Under the pieces are notes generated by a model. It was not told the origin of the DNA. It did not search any database and saw nothing but the letters and a program-made list of their open reading frames with translations. A stretch of 45,819 nt of DNA from Paenarthrobacter sp. PH39-S1 (GTDB lineage: Bacteria; Actinomycetota; Actinomycetes; Actinomycetales; Micrococcaceae), in contig NZ_JASISR010000030.1 of assembly GCF_030063245.1 (NCBI RefSeq), forward strand, positions 1 to 45,819, in the 5' to 3' direction. Each line of letters starts with the position of its first letter. The first letter of the stretch is position 1. Made by a program: the position numbers and the translations under genes. Positions 18,605-25,380 of this stretch are shown here, piece after piece.

Positions 18605-19311
18605 GCGGCGTCGATGCCGTCGGCGCGGGAGTCAGCAGCGCCGGGCCGGCGGGTGACCGTGTGATGGCGGGTGACTCTGTACCCGTGCCCGCAGGTGACG
18701 GTGCGATTGCCCCTGCCTGCATTCTCGTGGCCGGAGTAGGCAACATGTTCCAGCGTGATGACGGGTTCGGCCCGGAGGTTGTGCGCCGGATGGGCGCAGA
18801 TACCGCCATGGCGAGTCCGGGCGTCCGCGCGGTGGACTACGGCATCCGCGGAATGCATCTGGCCTATGACCTGTTGGATGGCGTGGACGCCCTGATCCTG
18901 GTCGATGCCGTCCCGCCGCTGACAGGCAACAGCGGAAAGGGAACAGGGGGCTCCCGCCGGGTGCCGGCGAAGCCCGGAGCCATCCGCGTTCTGCAGGTCC
19001 GGCCCGAGGATCTTCACGGCGATTACAGCACGGATCATGGCCGCAGCGGGCCACCGGCCTTAGACCCGCATGGCATGGACCCGGCGGCCGTGCTGGGCAG
19101 GATGAAATCCCTGGGCGGCGACTTCCCCCTGACGTTCGTCGTGGGATGCGTGCCCGGTGACCTGGCTGAAGGAATCGGCTTATCCGAATCGGTGGAAGCC
19201 GCCATACCCGACGCGCTGGGTGAGATTCGGCAGCTCATCAATGAAATCACTGAACGTATTCCAGCGGTAAGGAGAAACGGATCATGTGCTTGGGAATCCC
19301 TGGCCAGGTGA
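18601..19311 (+). CDS. Hydrogenase maturation endopeptidase (HupD/HyaD family)
   Basis: This protease removes the C-terminal tail of the large subunit after nickel is inserted. The 236-residue protein contains VAGVGNMFQRDDGFGPEVV, where the second Asp stands for the nickel-sensing Glu of HyaD; DALILVDAVPP with the second metal ligand Asp; and DPHGMDPAAVLG with the His ligand. About 35 extra N-terminal residues are low-complexity and a loop near residues 105-125 is longer than usual. GTG 18601 overlaps the previous stop; GTG 18661 is an alternative. The end overlaps hypC by 28 bases. Confidence 0.88.
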   Translation: MSGVDAVGAGVSSAGPAGDRVMAGDSVPVPAGDGAIAPACILVAGVGNMFQRDDGFGPEVVRRMGADTAMASPGVRAVDYGIRGMHLAYDLLDGVDALILVDAVPPLTGNSGKGTGGSRRVPAKPGAIRVLQVRPEDLHGDYSTDHGRSGPPALDPHGMDPAAVLGRMKSLGGDFPLTFVVGCVPGDLAEGIGLSESVEAAIPDALGEIRQLINEITERIPAVRRNGSCAWESLAR

Positions 19312-19541
19312 TTGAACTGCTGGCCGGCTACGGCAACCAACTGGCGCTGGTGGACGTTGCCGGTGTACGGCGAAAGATCAACATTGGTCTGCTGGACGAG
19401 GGGCCCCTGGAAGCGGGGACGTGGGTGATTATCCACATGGGCTTCGCCTTGGAACGTGTAGATGCGGCCGGAGCCGAGCAGGCGATGGGCGGCCTGAAGC
19501 TCATGGGTTCCGGCGTGGATGAAGACGCGACCGCTGGCTAG
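19284..19541 (+). CDS. hypC: Hydrogenase assembly chaperone HypC
   Basis: HypC carries the Fe(CN)2CO group with HypD and docks it into the large subunit. The 85-residue protein begins MCLGIPGQVIEL with the essential Cys2, and contains ALVDVAGVRRKINIGLLDE and GTWVIIHMGFALERVD, the OB-fold of this family. AAGGAG lies within the end of the protease gene ten bases before the ATG. It is the last gene of the run. Its partners hypD, hypE and hypF are not in the window, so they must be encoded elsewhere. Confidence 0.95.
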   Translation: MCLGIPGQVIELLAGYGNQLALVDVAGVRRKINIGLLDEGPLEAGTWVIIHMGFALERVDAAGAEQAMGGLKLMGSGVDEDATAG

Positions 19542-19565
19542 AACCGGGCGCTCCGCGATGGGGCG

Positions 19566-20339
19566 TTAGCGTTCCAGCGCTACGGCAGTGCCGCGGTGTT
19601 CGACGCCGACGTTGGCTATCTTCAAGTGCCTGGTTGTAAAGTGCTGCAGCCGCTGCAGCTGCAGGGGTGTGAGACGGTCGCACACCCAATCCCAATGCAG
19701 CGATACCGCGTCACCCACGGCAAGATCGGCCACAAAGCCTGCCCCCGCGACGGCGTGCTTGGCCGTCTCCACGATTGCCGGGCCAAGACTTAGCACCGCT
19801 CCGTCCCAGACCAGGGGCTGCGAGCGCACCACAGCCTCATCCGCGGTCACGGCCAGCACTTCACCCCAGCGGATGCGGCACTGGTCCAGCACATTCAGCG
19901 CCGTCGGGTATCTGCGGTCGTCGCGGAGCAGCCCGAGCCACGGATATATCTCGAAGACATGGAAGCTGTGGTGCGGAACCCCGCCGGCGAGTACTCCCTC
20001 GACCAGATGCGGGAACTGCATTCCCGTCCGCGCGCGGAAGCGGTCCTCCATCGAGTTGCCGATATTCGTCACGCCGACGGTGTCCAGCAGTCTGTTGCCC
20101 ACCCAATAGGCCTCCACCACCCGGTAATCGAGCGGATCGGCGATTTTGGTGGCCCCGGCAATCAGCTCAAGATACGGCCATGCGCCGGCGAAGCCTTTTG
20201 CCAGCTCCTTAAGTCCGCGGTCCGTCACCCCGGATTGACCGTAATGCAGCAGTGCGTCGCTGTCTTCCGGGCCGCAGCTGCCCCGCGAATTGGGCGGATA
20301 GGCGTAACGGACAAACAACTGGGCACCGTTAATAACCAT
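19566..20339 (-). CDS. DUF6390 family protein facing the hydrogenase genes
   Basis: This 257-residue protein resembles DUF6390. It contains FVRYAYPPNSRGSCGPEDSD, YGQSGVTDRGLKELAKGF, AGAWPYLELIAGATKIADPL, HHSFHVFEIYPWLGLLRDD and VSLHWDWVCDRLTPLQLQRL. Conserved Cys, His and Trp residues suggest metal or cofactor handling, but no function is known to me. The ATG at 20339 has GAGG seven bases upstream; the frame is open further. It converges with hypC with a 24-base gap and is the only hydrogenase-associated gene here on the minus strand. Family members cluster with group 1h hydrogenases, so a maturation role is the best guess. Confidence 0.78.
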   Translation of the reverse strand: MVINGAQLFVRYAYPPNSRGSCGPEDSDALLHYGQSGVTDRGLKELAKGFAGAWPYLELIAGATKIADPLDYRVVEAYWVGNRLLDTVGVTNIGNSMEDRFRARTGMQFPHLVEGVLAGGVPHHSFHVFEIYPWLGLLRDDRRYPTALNVLDQCRIRWGEVLAVTADEAVVRSQPLVWDGAVLSLGPAIVETAKHAVAGAGFVADLAVGDAVSLHWDWVCDRLTPLQLQRLQHFTTRHLKIANVGVEHRGTAVALER

Positions 20340-20520
20340 GATTCGGCCTCGTTCAGCAAAAGGTAATTTTGACGCTAGCACCACCCACCGCCGGCTACAA
20401 GGACCAGGATTTGGCCCCTCGCAGCAGGTGACGTCCCGGCATTAATTCCCGGCGCCGGACGTTCGCTGCACTGGCTGCCCCAAGCCACTGGGACAGGACA
20501 CCGGCAGGCCGACGCTATCA

Positions 20521-20549
20521 TTGACAGCCCTGTCGTTCGGGCGGATGCT
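20521..20549 (+). promoter_or_regulatory. Possible promoter of the metal-chelate importer operon
   Basis: TTGACA at 20521-20526 is a perfect -35 hexamer. The best -10 at 17 bases is GATGCT, which is weak. The rest of the 266-base gap between the divergent DUF6390 and importer genes shows no gene. It contains GC-rich inverted segments and an AT-rich stretch, TTGAAAAAATGCATACTTTG, at about 20558-20577. Confidence 0.35.
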
Positions 20550-20605
20550 GTGAGCAATTGAAAAAATGCATACTTTGCTGATCTTTACCGTAAGGAGGCC
20601 AGCCC

Positions 20606-21754
20606 GTGAGCAGTCCTGACATGAGCCGTCGCTCGGCTCTGTCCACCATTTTGGTCGCCGGCGGTGCGGCGGCCCTCGCCTCCTGCGGGCAACCAAAAAC
20701 GGAACCTGCCGACACGCCGCGCGCCGCCGTCAGCGCCCAGCAGCCGATCGTTGTAACTGACCAGCGCGGTAAGACGCTGACCTTCGACAAACCTGTCACC
20801 CTGGTCGTGACGATTCCCATGCCCGCCGCCTCGCTGCTCGTCGCCGTCGACCAAAGCGCAGCCCATCTGGCCGCCATGCACAACGCCTCCTGGCTCGCCA
20901 TGCGCGACGGCATTATGGGCAAGCTGTTCCCCGACGCCCTGAAGATCCCACACGACGTCGCCGCCAATGACTTCACCCCCAACGTGGAGAGCATCCGGGC
21001 GCTGAATCCGGACGTCGTGGTGCAGTGGAGCGATTCGCAGTTCACGGAACCGCTCGAAAACGCGGGGCTGAAGGTCCTGGGTCTGACCAATACGGGCAAG
21101 CAGGAGGACGTGGATGCCTGGACTGCGATGTTTGCCGCGATGCTGGGCAAACCGGACCGCGCCGCGCAAATCAAGGCCCGCAGCGACCGGACGCGGACGA
21201 ATATCATGGCGCTGACCGCCAGCCGTTCCCGAAAGGGACCGAGCATCCTCTATTTCAATCGGTTTACCGGCGGCCTCAAGGTGGCGGGAAATGCCAGCTA
21301 CAACGACTTCTATATCAAGCTGGTGGGCGGAACGAATCCCGCGTCCGGCGACCAGGGTGCCAAGGGTTCCGGCATGGTCGGGGTGGACGTAGAACAGGTC
21401 CTGGCGTGGGACCCGGAGGTCCTCCTGCTGGGCAATTTCGACGACGCCTTGCCCGCTGACATCACCTCGGACCCGGTTTGGAAGGACGTCTCAGCGGTGC
21501 GCGATCGACGCGTCTACAAAGTCCCCCTGGGCGGTTACCGCTGGGACCCTCCCGGGCAGGAATCGCCGCTGATGTGGCGCTGGCTGGCGGACATCGCTTT
21601 CCCGGACCAGACGGTCTCTCCACTGCGCAGCACGATCGTGGACGACTACAAGTTCCTCTACGGCCGTGAGCCAAGCTCTGCGGACATCGACACTATGCTG
21701 TGGACGTCGGTGAACGGTCAGTCAGCCAACTACCGGCAGTTCAATGGCGCATGA
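20606..21754 (+). CDS. Metal-chelate ABC importer, substrate-binding lipoprotein (FepB/BtuF fold)
   Basis: The 382-residue lipoprotein has a twin-arginine-like N-terminus (MSRRSALS), a hydrophobic stretch and lipobox LASC (Cys about 27), then a periplasmic-binding domain of the FecB/BtuF class: VVTDQRGKTLTFDKPVTLV, NVESIRALNPDVVVQWSD, GKQEDVDAWTAMFAAMLGK and VDVEQVLAWDPEVLLLGNFD. GTG 20606 follows AAGGAGG by eight bases. These systems bind iron-siderophores, haem, cobalamin or nickel chelates. Substrate is not decidable, but the position next to the hydrogenase genes makes a nickel complex or iron worth considering. It overlaps the permease gene by 11 bases. Confidence 0.9.
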   Translation: MSSPDMSRRSALSTILVAGGAAALASCGQPKTEPADTPRAAVSAQQPIVVTDQRGKTLTFDKPVTLVVTIPMPAASLLVAVDQSAAHLAAMHNASWLAMRDGIMGKLFPDALKIPHDVAANDFTPNVESIRALNPDVVVQWSDSQFTEPLENAGLKVLGLTNTGKQEDVDAWTAMFAAMLGKPDRAAQIKARSDRTRTNIMALTASRSRKGPSILYFNRFTGGLKVAGNASYNDFYIKLVGGTNPASGDQGAKGSGMVGVDVEQVLAWDPEVLLLGNFDDALPADITSDPVWKDVSAVRDRRVYKVPLGGYRWDPPGQESPLMWRWLADIAFPDQTVSPLRSTIVDDYKFLYGREPSSADIDTMLWTSVNGQSANYRQFNGA

Positions 21755-22820
21755 GGTCCGGGAGCACCGGCGGGTGGGGCCAGGGAACCCCCGACGTTTC
21801 CGCTCTCCGAAAGCCTTCGGCCCGGTGACGGGCACCGCCGTCCTGTTGCTCGGCTTTGCTTTACTGGCCTTGGCCATGGGCCGTTACACCGTCCCGTTCT
21901 GGCACGTGGTGCAGGCACTCCTCTCCCATGTGCTGCCGTTGGACAGCTCCGCGACCAGTTCCGAGGCAAGTGTGGTGCTGCTGGTACGCCTCCCCCGGGT
22001 CATGCTGGCGCTGCTGGTCGGCGGCGGTCTCGCAATCGGCGGCGCGGCGCTGCAGGCCATCTTCCGCAATCCCTTGGTGAGCCCGGAAATCATCGGGGTA
22101 TCGGCTGGCGCTTCCTTCGGCGGAGCCATCGCGCTGCTCGTCGGCGCCGGCGCCATCATGCTGGTCAGCGGCTCTTTTCTCTTCGGCCTGGTGGCGCTGG
22201 GACTGTTGTTCCTGATCACTTCCGGACGGGGCGGGACGCCGATGCTGCTGATCGTCCTCGGCGGCGTGGTGGTGGGATCATTTTTTTCCGCACTTGTCTC
22301 GCTCATAACCTACCTCGCCGACCCGTTCAGCACGCTGCCCGCGATCGTCTTCTGGCTGCTGGGCAGCGTTGCTACCGCCAGCTATGCCAAGGTGCTGATC
22401 GCCGTCGTACCAATCCTTGCCGGCACCTCGGCGCTGCTCGCCCTTCGGTGGCGAATTAACGTACTCTCCCTGGGCGATGAGGACGCTGCCGCACTGGGGC
22501 TTCGGCCACGCACGCTGAGGTGGGTGGTGCTGATCTCGGTGGCCCTGATCGTGGCCGGCGCGGTGGCCGTCAGCGGCGTCATCAGCTGGGTGGGGCTGGT
22601 GATTCCACATCTGGCCAGAATGTGGGTGGGGCCGGATCACAGGGTGCTGCTGCCCGTCTCCTTTCTGCTCGGCGGCTCCTACATCGTCGCCGTTGATACC
22701 GTCGCCCGCACCATCACCGGCGGCGAAATTCCGCTGGGCGTGCTGACGGCGCTGATCGGCGCCCCCGTCTTCTTCGTGCTGCTGCGGCACAACCGGGACA
22801 GGATCTGGGACAGTGCTTGA
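21744..22820 (+). CDS. Metal-chelate ABC importer permease (FecCD/BtuC family)
   Basis: This is a 358-residue membrane protein with about ten helices. Family landmarks include LLVRLPRVMLALLVGGGLAI, GAALQAIFRNPLVSPEIIGV, GASFGGAIALLVG, the ATPase-docking segment LSLGDEDAAALGL and GVISWVGLVIPHLARMWVG. A single permease gene implies a homodimer. The ATG overlaps the lipoprotein gene and the end overlaps the ATPase gene by eight bases, so the three subunits are translationally coupled. Confidence 0.94.
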   Translation: MAHEVREHRRVGPGNPRRFRSPKAFGPVTGTAVLLLGFALLALAMGRYTVPFWHVVQALLSHVLPLDSSATSSEASVVLLVRLPRVMLALLVGGGLAIGGAALQAIFRNPLVSPEIIGVSAGASFGGAIALLVGAGAIMLVSGSFLFGLVALGLLFLITSGRGGTPMLLIVLGGVVVGSFFSALVSLITYLADPFSTLPAIVFWLLGSVATASYAKVLIAVVPILAGTSALLALRWRINVLSLGDEDAAALGLRPRTLRWVVLISVALIVAGAVAVSGVISWVGLVIPHLARMWVGPDHRVLLPVSFLLGGSYIVAVDTVARTITGGEIPLGVLTALIGAPVFFVLLRHNRDRIWDSA

Positions 22821-23622
22821 ACTGGACGACGCGGGCTTCTCCTATGGGGGACGGGGCCGTGCCCGCTCCGGTTCCGGCACCGGTGGCCGGGACTGGGTCT
22901 TCCGGAACGTGAGTTTCCGGGTGTCCGCCGGATCCGCGACGGCAATTCTCGGGCCCAATGGGAGCGGAAAGACAACGCTGGCACGCTGCGCCGCCGGACT
23001 CCTGGCACCCAGTGAAGGCACTGTCCTTCGGGATGACACCGTGGGGTATGTCCCGCAGGCCCACGGCAGCGCCTTCGCCTACCGGGCCCTGGACATGGTG
23101 CTGATGGGACGGGCCCGGCAGATCCGCGTGTTCCGCTCACCGGGAACGGCCGACACGCGGGCGGCGCACGAGGCGATGGAACGCGTAGGGATCGGTGTCC
23201 TGGCCGAACGGCTCTTCCCAACATTGAGCGGGGGCGAACAACAGTTGGTATTGATCGCCCGGGCCATCGCCGCAGGTTCCCCCACCTTGGTGCTGGATGA
23301 GCCCTCGACCGGGCTCGATCTGAAGAACCAGATACAGGTGCTGAGGCTCCTAAGCGCCCTGGTCGCCGACGGCATGGCGCTGCTGCTGAGCAGCCATGAT
23401 CCGGATCATGCCCTCTTCCTGGCCGACTCGGTGGTGCTTATGGACAAGAACACGGTGCGGACCGGTACGGCGGAAGCACTGCTCAACGCCCGCGAATTAT
23501 CCACACTGTACGGCGTTTCGGTCAGCACAATCGACTACAACGAGGAAAACGGGGCCGGCCGCCGAACGGTGGTCGCGCACTACGAAAATCCCGTGGGGAA
23601 GTCCCGTTCCCGCGATCGATGA
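22813..23622 (+). CDS. Metal-chelate ABC importer ATPase (FepC/BtuD family)
   Basis: This 269-residue ATPase has Walker A GPNGSGKTT, Q-loop VGYVPQAHGS, signature LSGGEQQLVLIARAIA, Walker B TLVLDEPSTGLD and H-loop LLSSHDPDHALFLAD. The insertion SGSGTGGRD near residue 20 is a low-complexity loop. The start is GTG 22813 inside the permease gene. The stop lies within the left arm of a long hairpin, which should end the operon. Confidence 0.95.
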   Translation: MLELDDAGFSYGGRGRARSGSGTGGRDWVFRNVSFRVSAGSATAILGPNGSGKTTLARCAAGLLAPSEGTVLRDDTVGYVPQAHGSAFAYRALDMVLMGRARQIRVFRSPGTADTRAAHEAMERVGIGVLAERLFPTLSGGEQQLVLIARAIAAGSPTLVLDEPSTGLDLKNQIQVLRLLSALVADGMALLLSSHDPDHALFLADSVVLMDKNTVRTGTAEALLNARELSTLYGVSVSTIDYNEENGAGRRTVVAHYENPVGKSRSRDR

Positions 23623-23680
23623 CGCACTCGGCGCCCATGTCGTCGAGGCGAACAACATGTGCCCCAAGTGCGTCATCGAT
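23615..23680. terminator. Long imperfect hairpin between convergent genes
   Basis: Arms 23615-23640 (ATCGATGACGCACTCGGCGC...) and 23655-23680 (...CAAGTGCGTCATCGAT) pair over 26 positions with three mismatches around a 14-base loop. It covers the ATPase stop codon and lies 34 bases before the end of dctA on the other strand. It likely terminates transcription from both sides, without a T-run. Confidence 0.65.
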
Positions 23681-23713
23681 GGTCGGTATGTCGTCGATGT
23701 CAGGGATGGAGGA

Positions 23714-25165
23714 TCAGGCGCGGGTCTTTTCCCATCCGGTACCCGCGGCGTCCCTGATTTGCCCATCCATCGTCGTCAAGGCCCCGTGGTCCGCGCCGCC
23801 GGCGCGCCCGTGGTCCGCGCCGCCGTCGTACCCGTGGGAGCCGCCGTCGTCGGCCAACATGGTGGCCTCATCAAAGGGCTCGAGCCGATCCAGCACCCGG
23901 TCCACCCGTTCCCGGTCGATTTCCTTCACCCAGGTGCCCATCAGCACGGTGGCGACGGCGTTGCCGGTGAAGTTGGTCAGCGCTCGGGCCTCGGACATGA
24001 ACCGGTCGATACCGACGATGAACGAGACACCGCCGACCAGGTCCGGCCGGTGCGAGGCGAGCCCGCCGGCCAGCGTGGCCAGCCCGGCACCACTGACACC
24101 AGCGGCGCCCTTGGAGGCGATGATCATAAAGACCAGCAGCCCGATCTGCGAACCGAGGTCAAGCGGAGTGCCCATGGCCGAGGCAATGAACAGCGCCGAC
24201 ATGGTCAGGTAGATCGCGGTGCCGTCGAGATTGAAAGAGTAGCCGGTGGGTACGGTGATGCCCACCACCGGCTTGGAAACGCCCAGGTGCTCCATCTTGG
24301 CGATCAGCCGCGGCAGAGCCACCTCCGAGGATGAGGTGGAGACAATGAGCAGGTATTCCCGGCCCAGGTAACGCATCAGCTTGAAGATGTTGACGCCGGT
24401 GGCCAGCTTAAGGATGCTGCCAAGGATCACCACGATGAAGATGGCGCAGGTCAGGTAGAACGCGCCCATCAGGGACAGCAGGCTCAGGACGGCCTGCCAA
24501 CCGGTCAGGCCGACGACGGCGGCAATGGCGCCGAAGGCCCCCACCGGGGCCAGCCACATGACCATGATCAGGATCCGGAAGACCAGCTTCTGGATGTGGC
24601 CGATCCCCTTGAGGATGGGCTGGCCGGCTTTACCCATTTTCTGCAACGCGAACCCCGCCAGCAGTGCCACCAGGAGTGTCTGCAGGATGTTGTTCCCGGT
24701 CAGCGAGGACAGCAGCGAGGTGGGGTTGATGCCGAGCAGGAATTCGGTGTTGCCCGCGCTCTCCGCCGGGGCCTTGTAGACCGCGTCCTGCAGGTGCAGG
24801 CCCGCCCCGGGGTGGACAATGTTGCCCACCACCAGCCCGATGGCCAAGGCGAAGGTGGACATGACCATAAAATAGCCCAATGCCAGGCCGCCGACCTTGC
24901 CTACCGTCGCCGCCTTGGCAATGGAACCGATGCCCAGCACAATTGTGCAGAAAATAATCGGCGCGATCATCATCTTGATCAAGGCGATGAATCCGTCGCC
25001 CAGCGGTTTAAGCTGGGCGGCGAAGCCGTCCTTACCGGGAAACCCCAGTCCGACGACGACGCCAAGAATGACGGCGACGATGACGGCGATGTACAGCCAA
25101 TGCGTTTTATCCAGCCCTTTGCGGCGGACCGCAGGTGCAGCTGATTTACTCGGCTGAGAGGTCAT
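23714..25165 (-). CDS. dctA: C4-dicarboxylate:cation symporter DctA (DAACS family)
   Basis: This importer of succinate, fumarate and malate has 483 residues. Family motifs are FIALIKMMIAPIIFCTIVLG, STSSSEVALPRLIAKME in the re-entrant loop, VPTGYSFNLDGTAIYLTMS, IASKGAAGVSGAG and FIVGIDRFMSEARALTNFTG. The cytoplasmic C-terminal tail is extended by a Gly/His/Asp-rich repeat segment (DGGADHGRAGGADHG). AAAGGAG is eight bases before ATG 25165. It is divergent from a CitA/DcuS-type kinase gene, which very likely controls it in response to dicarboxylates. Confidence 0.95.
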   Translation of the reverse strand: MTSQPSKSAAPAVRRKGLDKTHWLYIAVIVAVILGVVVGLGFPGKDGFAAQLKPLGDGFIALIKMMIAPIIFCTIVLGIGSIAKAATVGKVGGLALGYFMVMSTFALAIGLVVGNIVHPGAGLHLQDAVYKAPAESAGNTEFLLGINPTSLLSSLTGNNILQTLLVALLAGFALQKMGKAGQPILKGIGHIQKLVFRILIMVMWLAPVGAFGAIAAVVGLTGWQAVLSLLSLMGAFYLTCAIFIVVILGSILKLATGVNIFKLMRYLGREYLLIVSTSSSEVALPRLIAKMEHLGVSKPVVGITVPTGYSFNLDGTAIYLTMSALFIASAMGTPLDLGSQIGLLVFMIIASKGAAGVSGAGLATLAGGLASHRPDLVGGVSFIVGIDRFMSEARALTNFTGNAVATVLMGTWVKEIDRERVDRVLDRLEPFDEATMLADDGGSHGYDGGADHGRAGGADHGALTTMDGQIRDAAGTGWEKTRA

Positions 25166-25294
25166 CGCGCACTCCTTTAGTTAGTCTTGGTGAGCGCGGC
25201 TTCCTTACCGCACAATGACCAGCATGCCTTTCGGTGTGCCAGCAATCACCCTTGCGTTCATATTGGTCCCACCCAACCCGTCCCCTCGGTTGTG

Positions 25295-25374
25295 GGCACG
25301 GAGCATTTCAGGCACGGAGCATTTCAGGCACGCAGCATTTCAGGCAGATATGATTTCGGGCACAGAAGAATTCA
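25295..25374. repeat. Five tandem 16-bp units before the sensor kinase gene
   Basis: GGCACGGAGCATTTCA is perfect at 25295-25310 and 25311-25326, has one change at 25327-25342, and is degenerate at 25343-25358 (GGCAGATATGATTTCG) and 25359-25374 (GGCACAGAAGAATTCA). The block ends six bases before the kinase ATG and occupies the normal place of its ribosome site and promoter. Confidence 0.85.
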
Positions 25375-25380
25375 GCACAG

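Noticed and set aside
20400-20530. Possible cobalamin riboswitch before the ABC importer
   Set aside because: GCCACTGGG and some GGCAGG-like pieces recall the family, but the order of conserved boxes and the pairing partners could not be matched. A covariance-model search (RF00174) would decide.
25295-25374. CRISPR array
   Set aside because: The 16-bp units are directly abutting with no spacers, and no cas gene is in the window.
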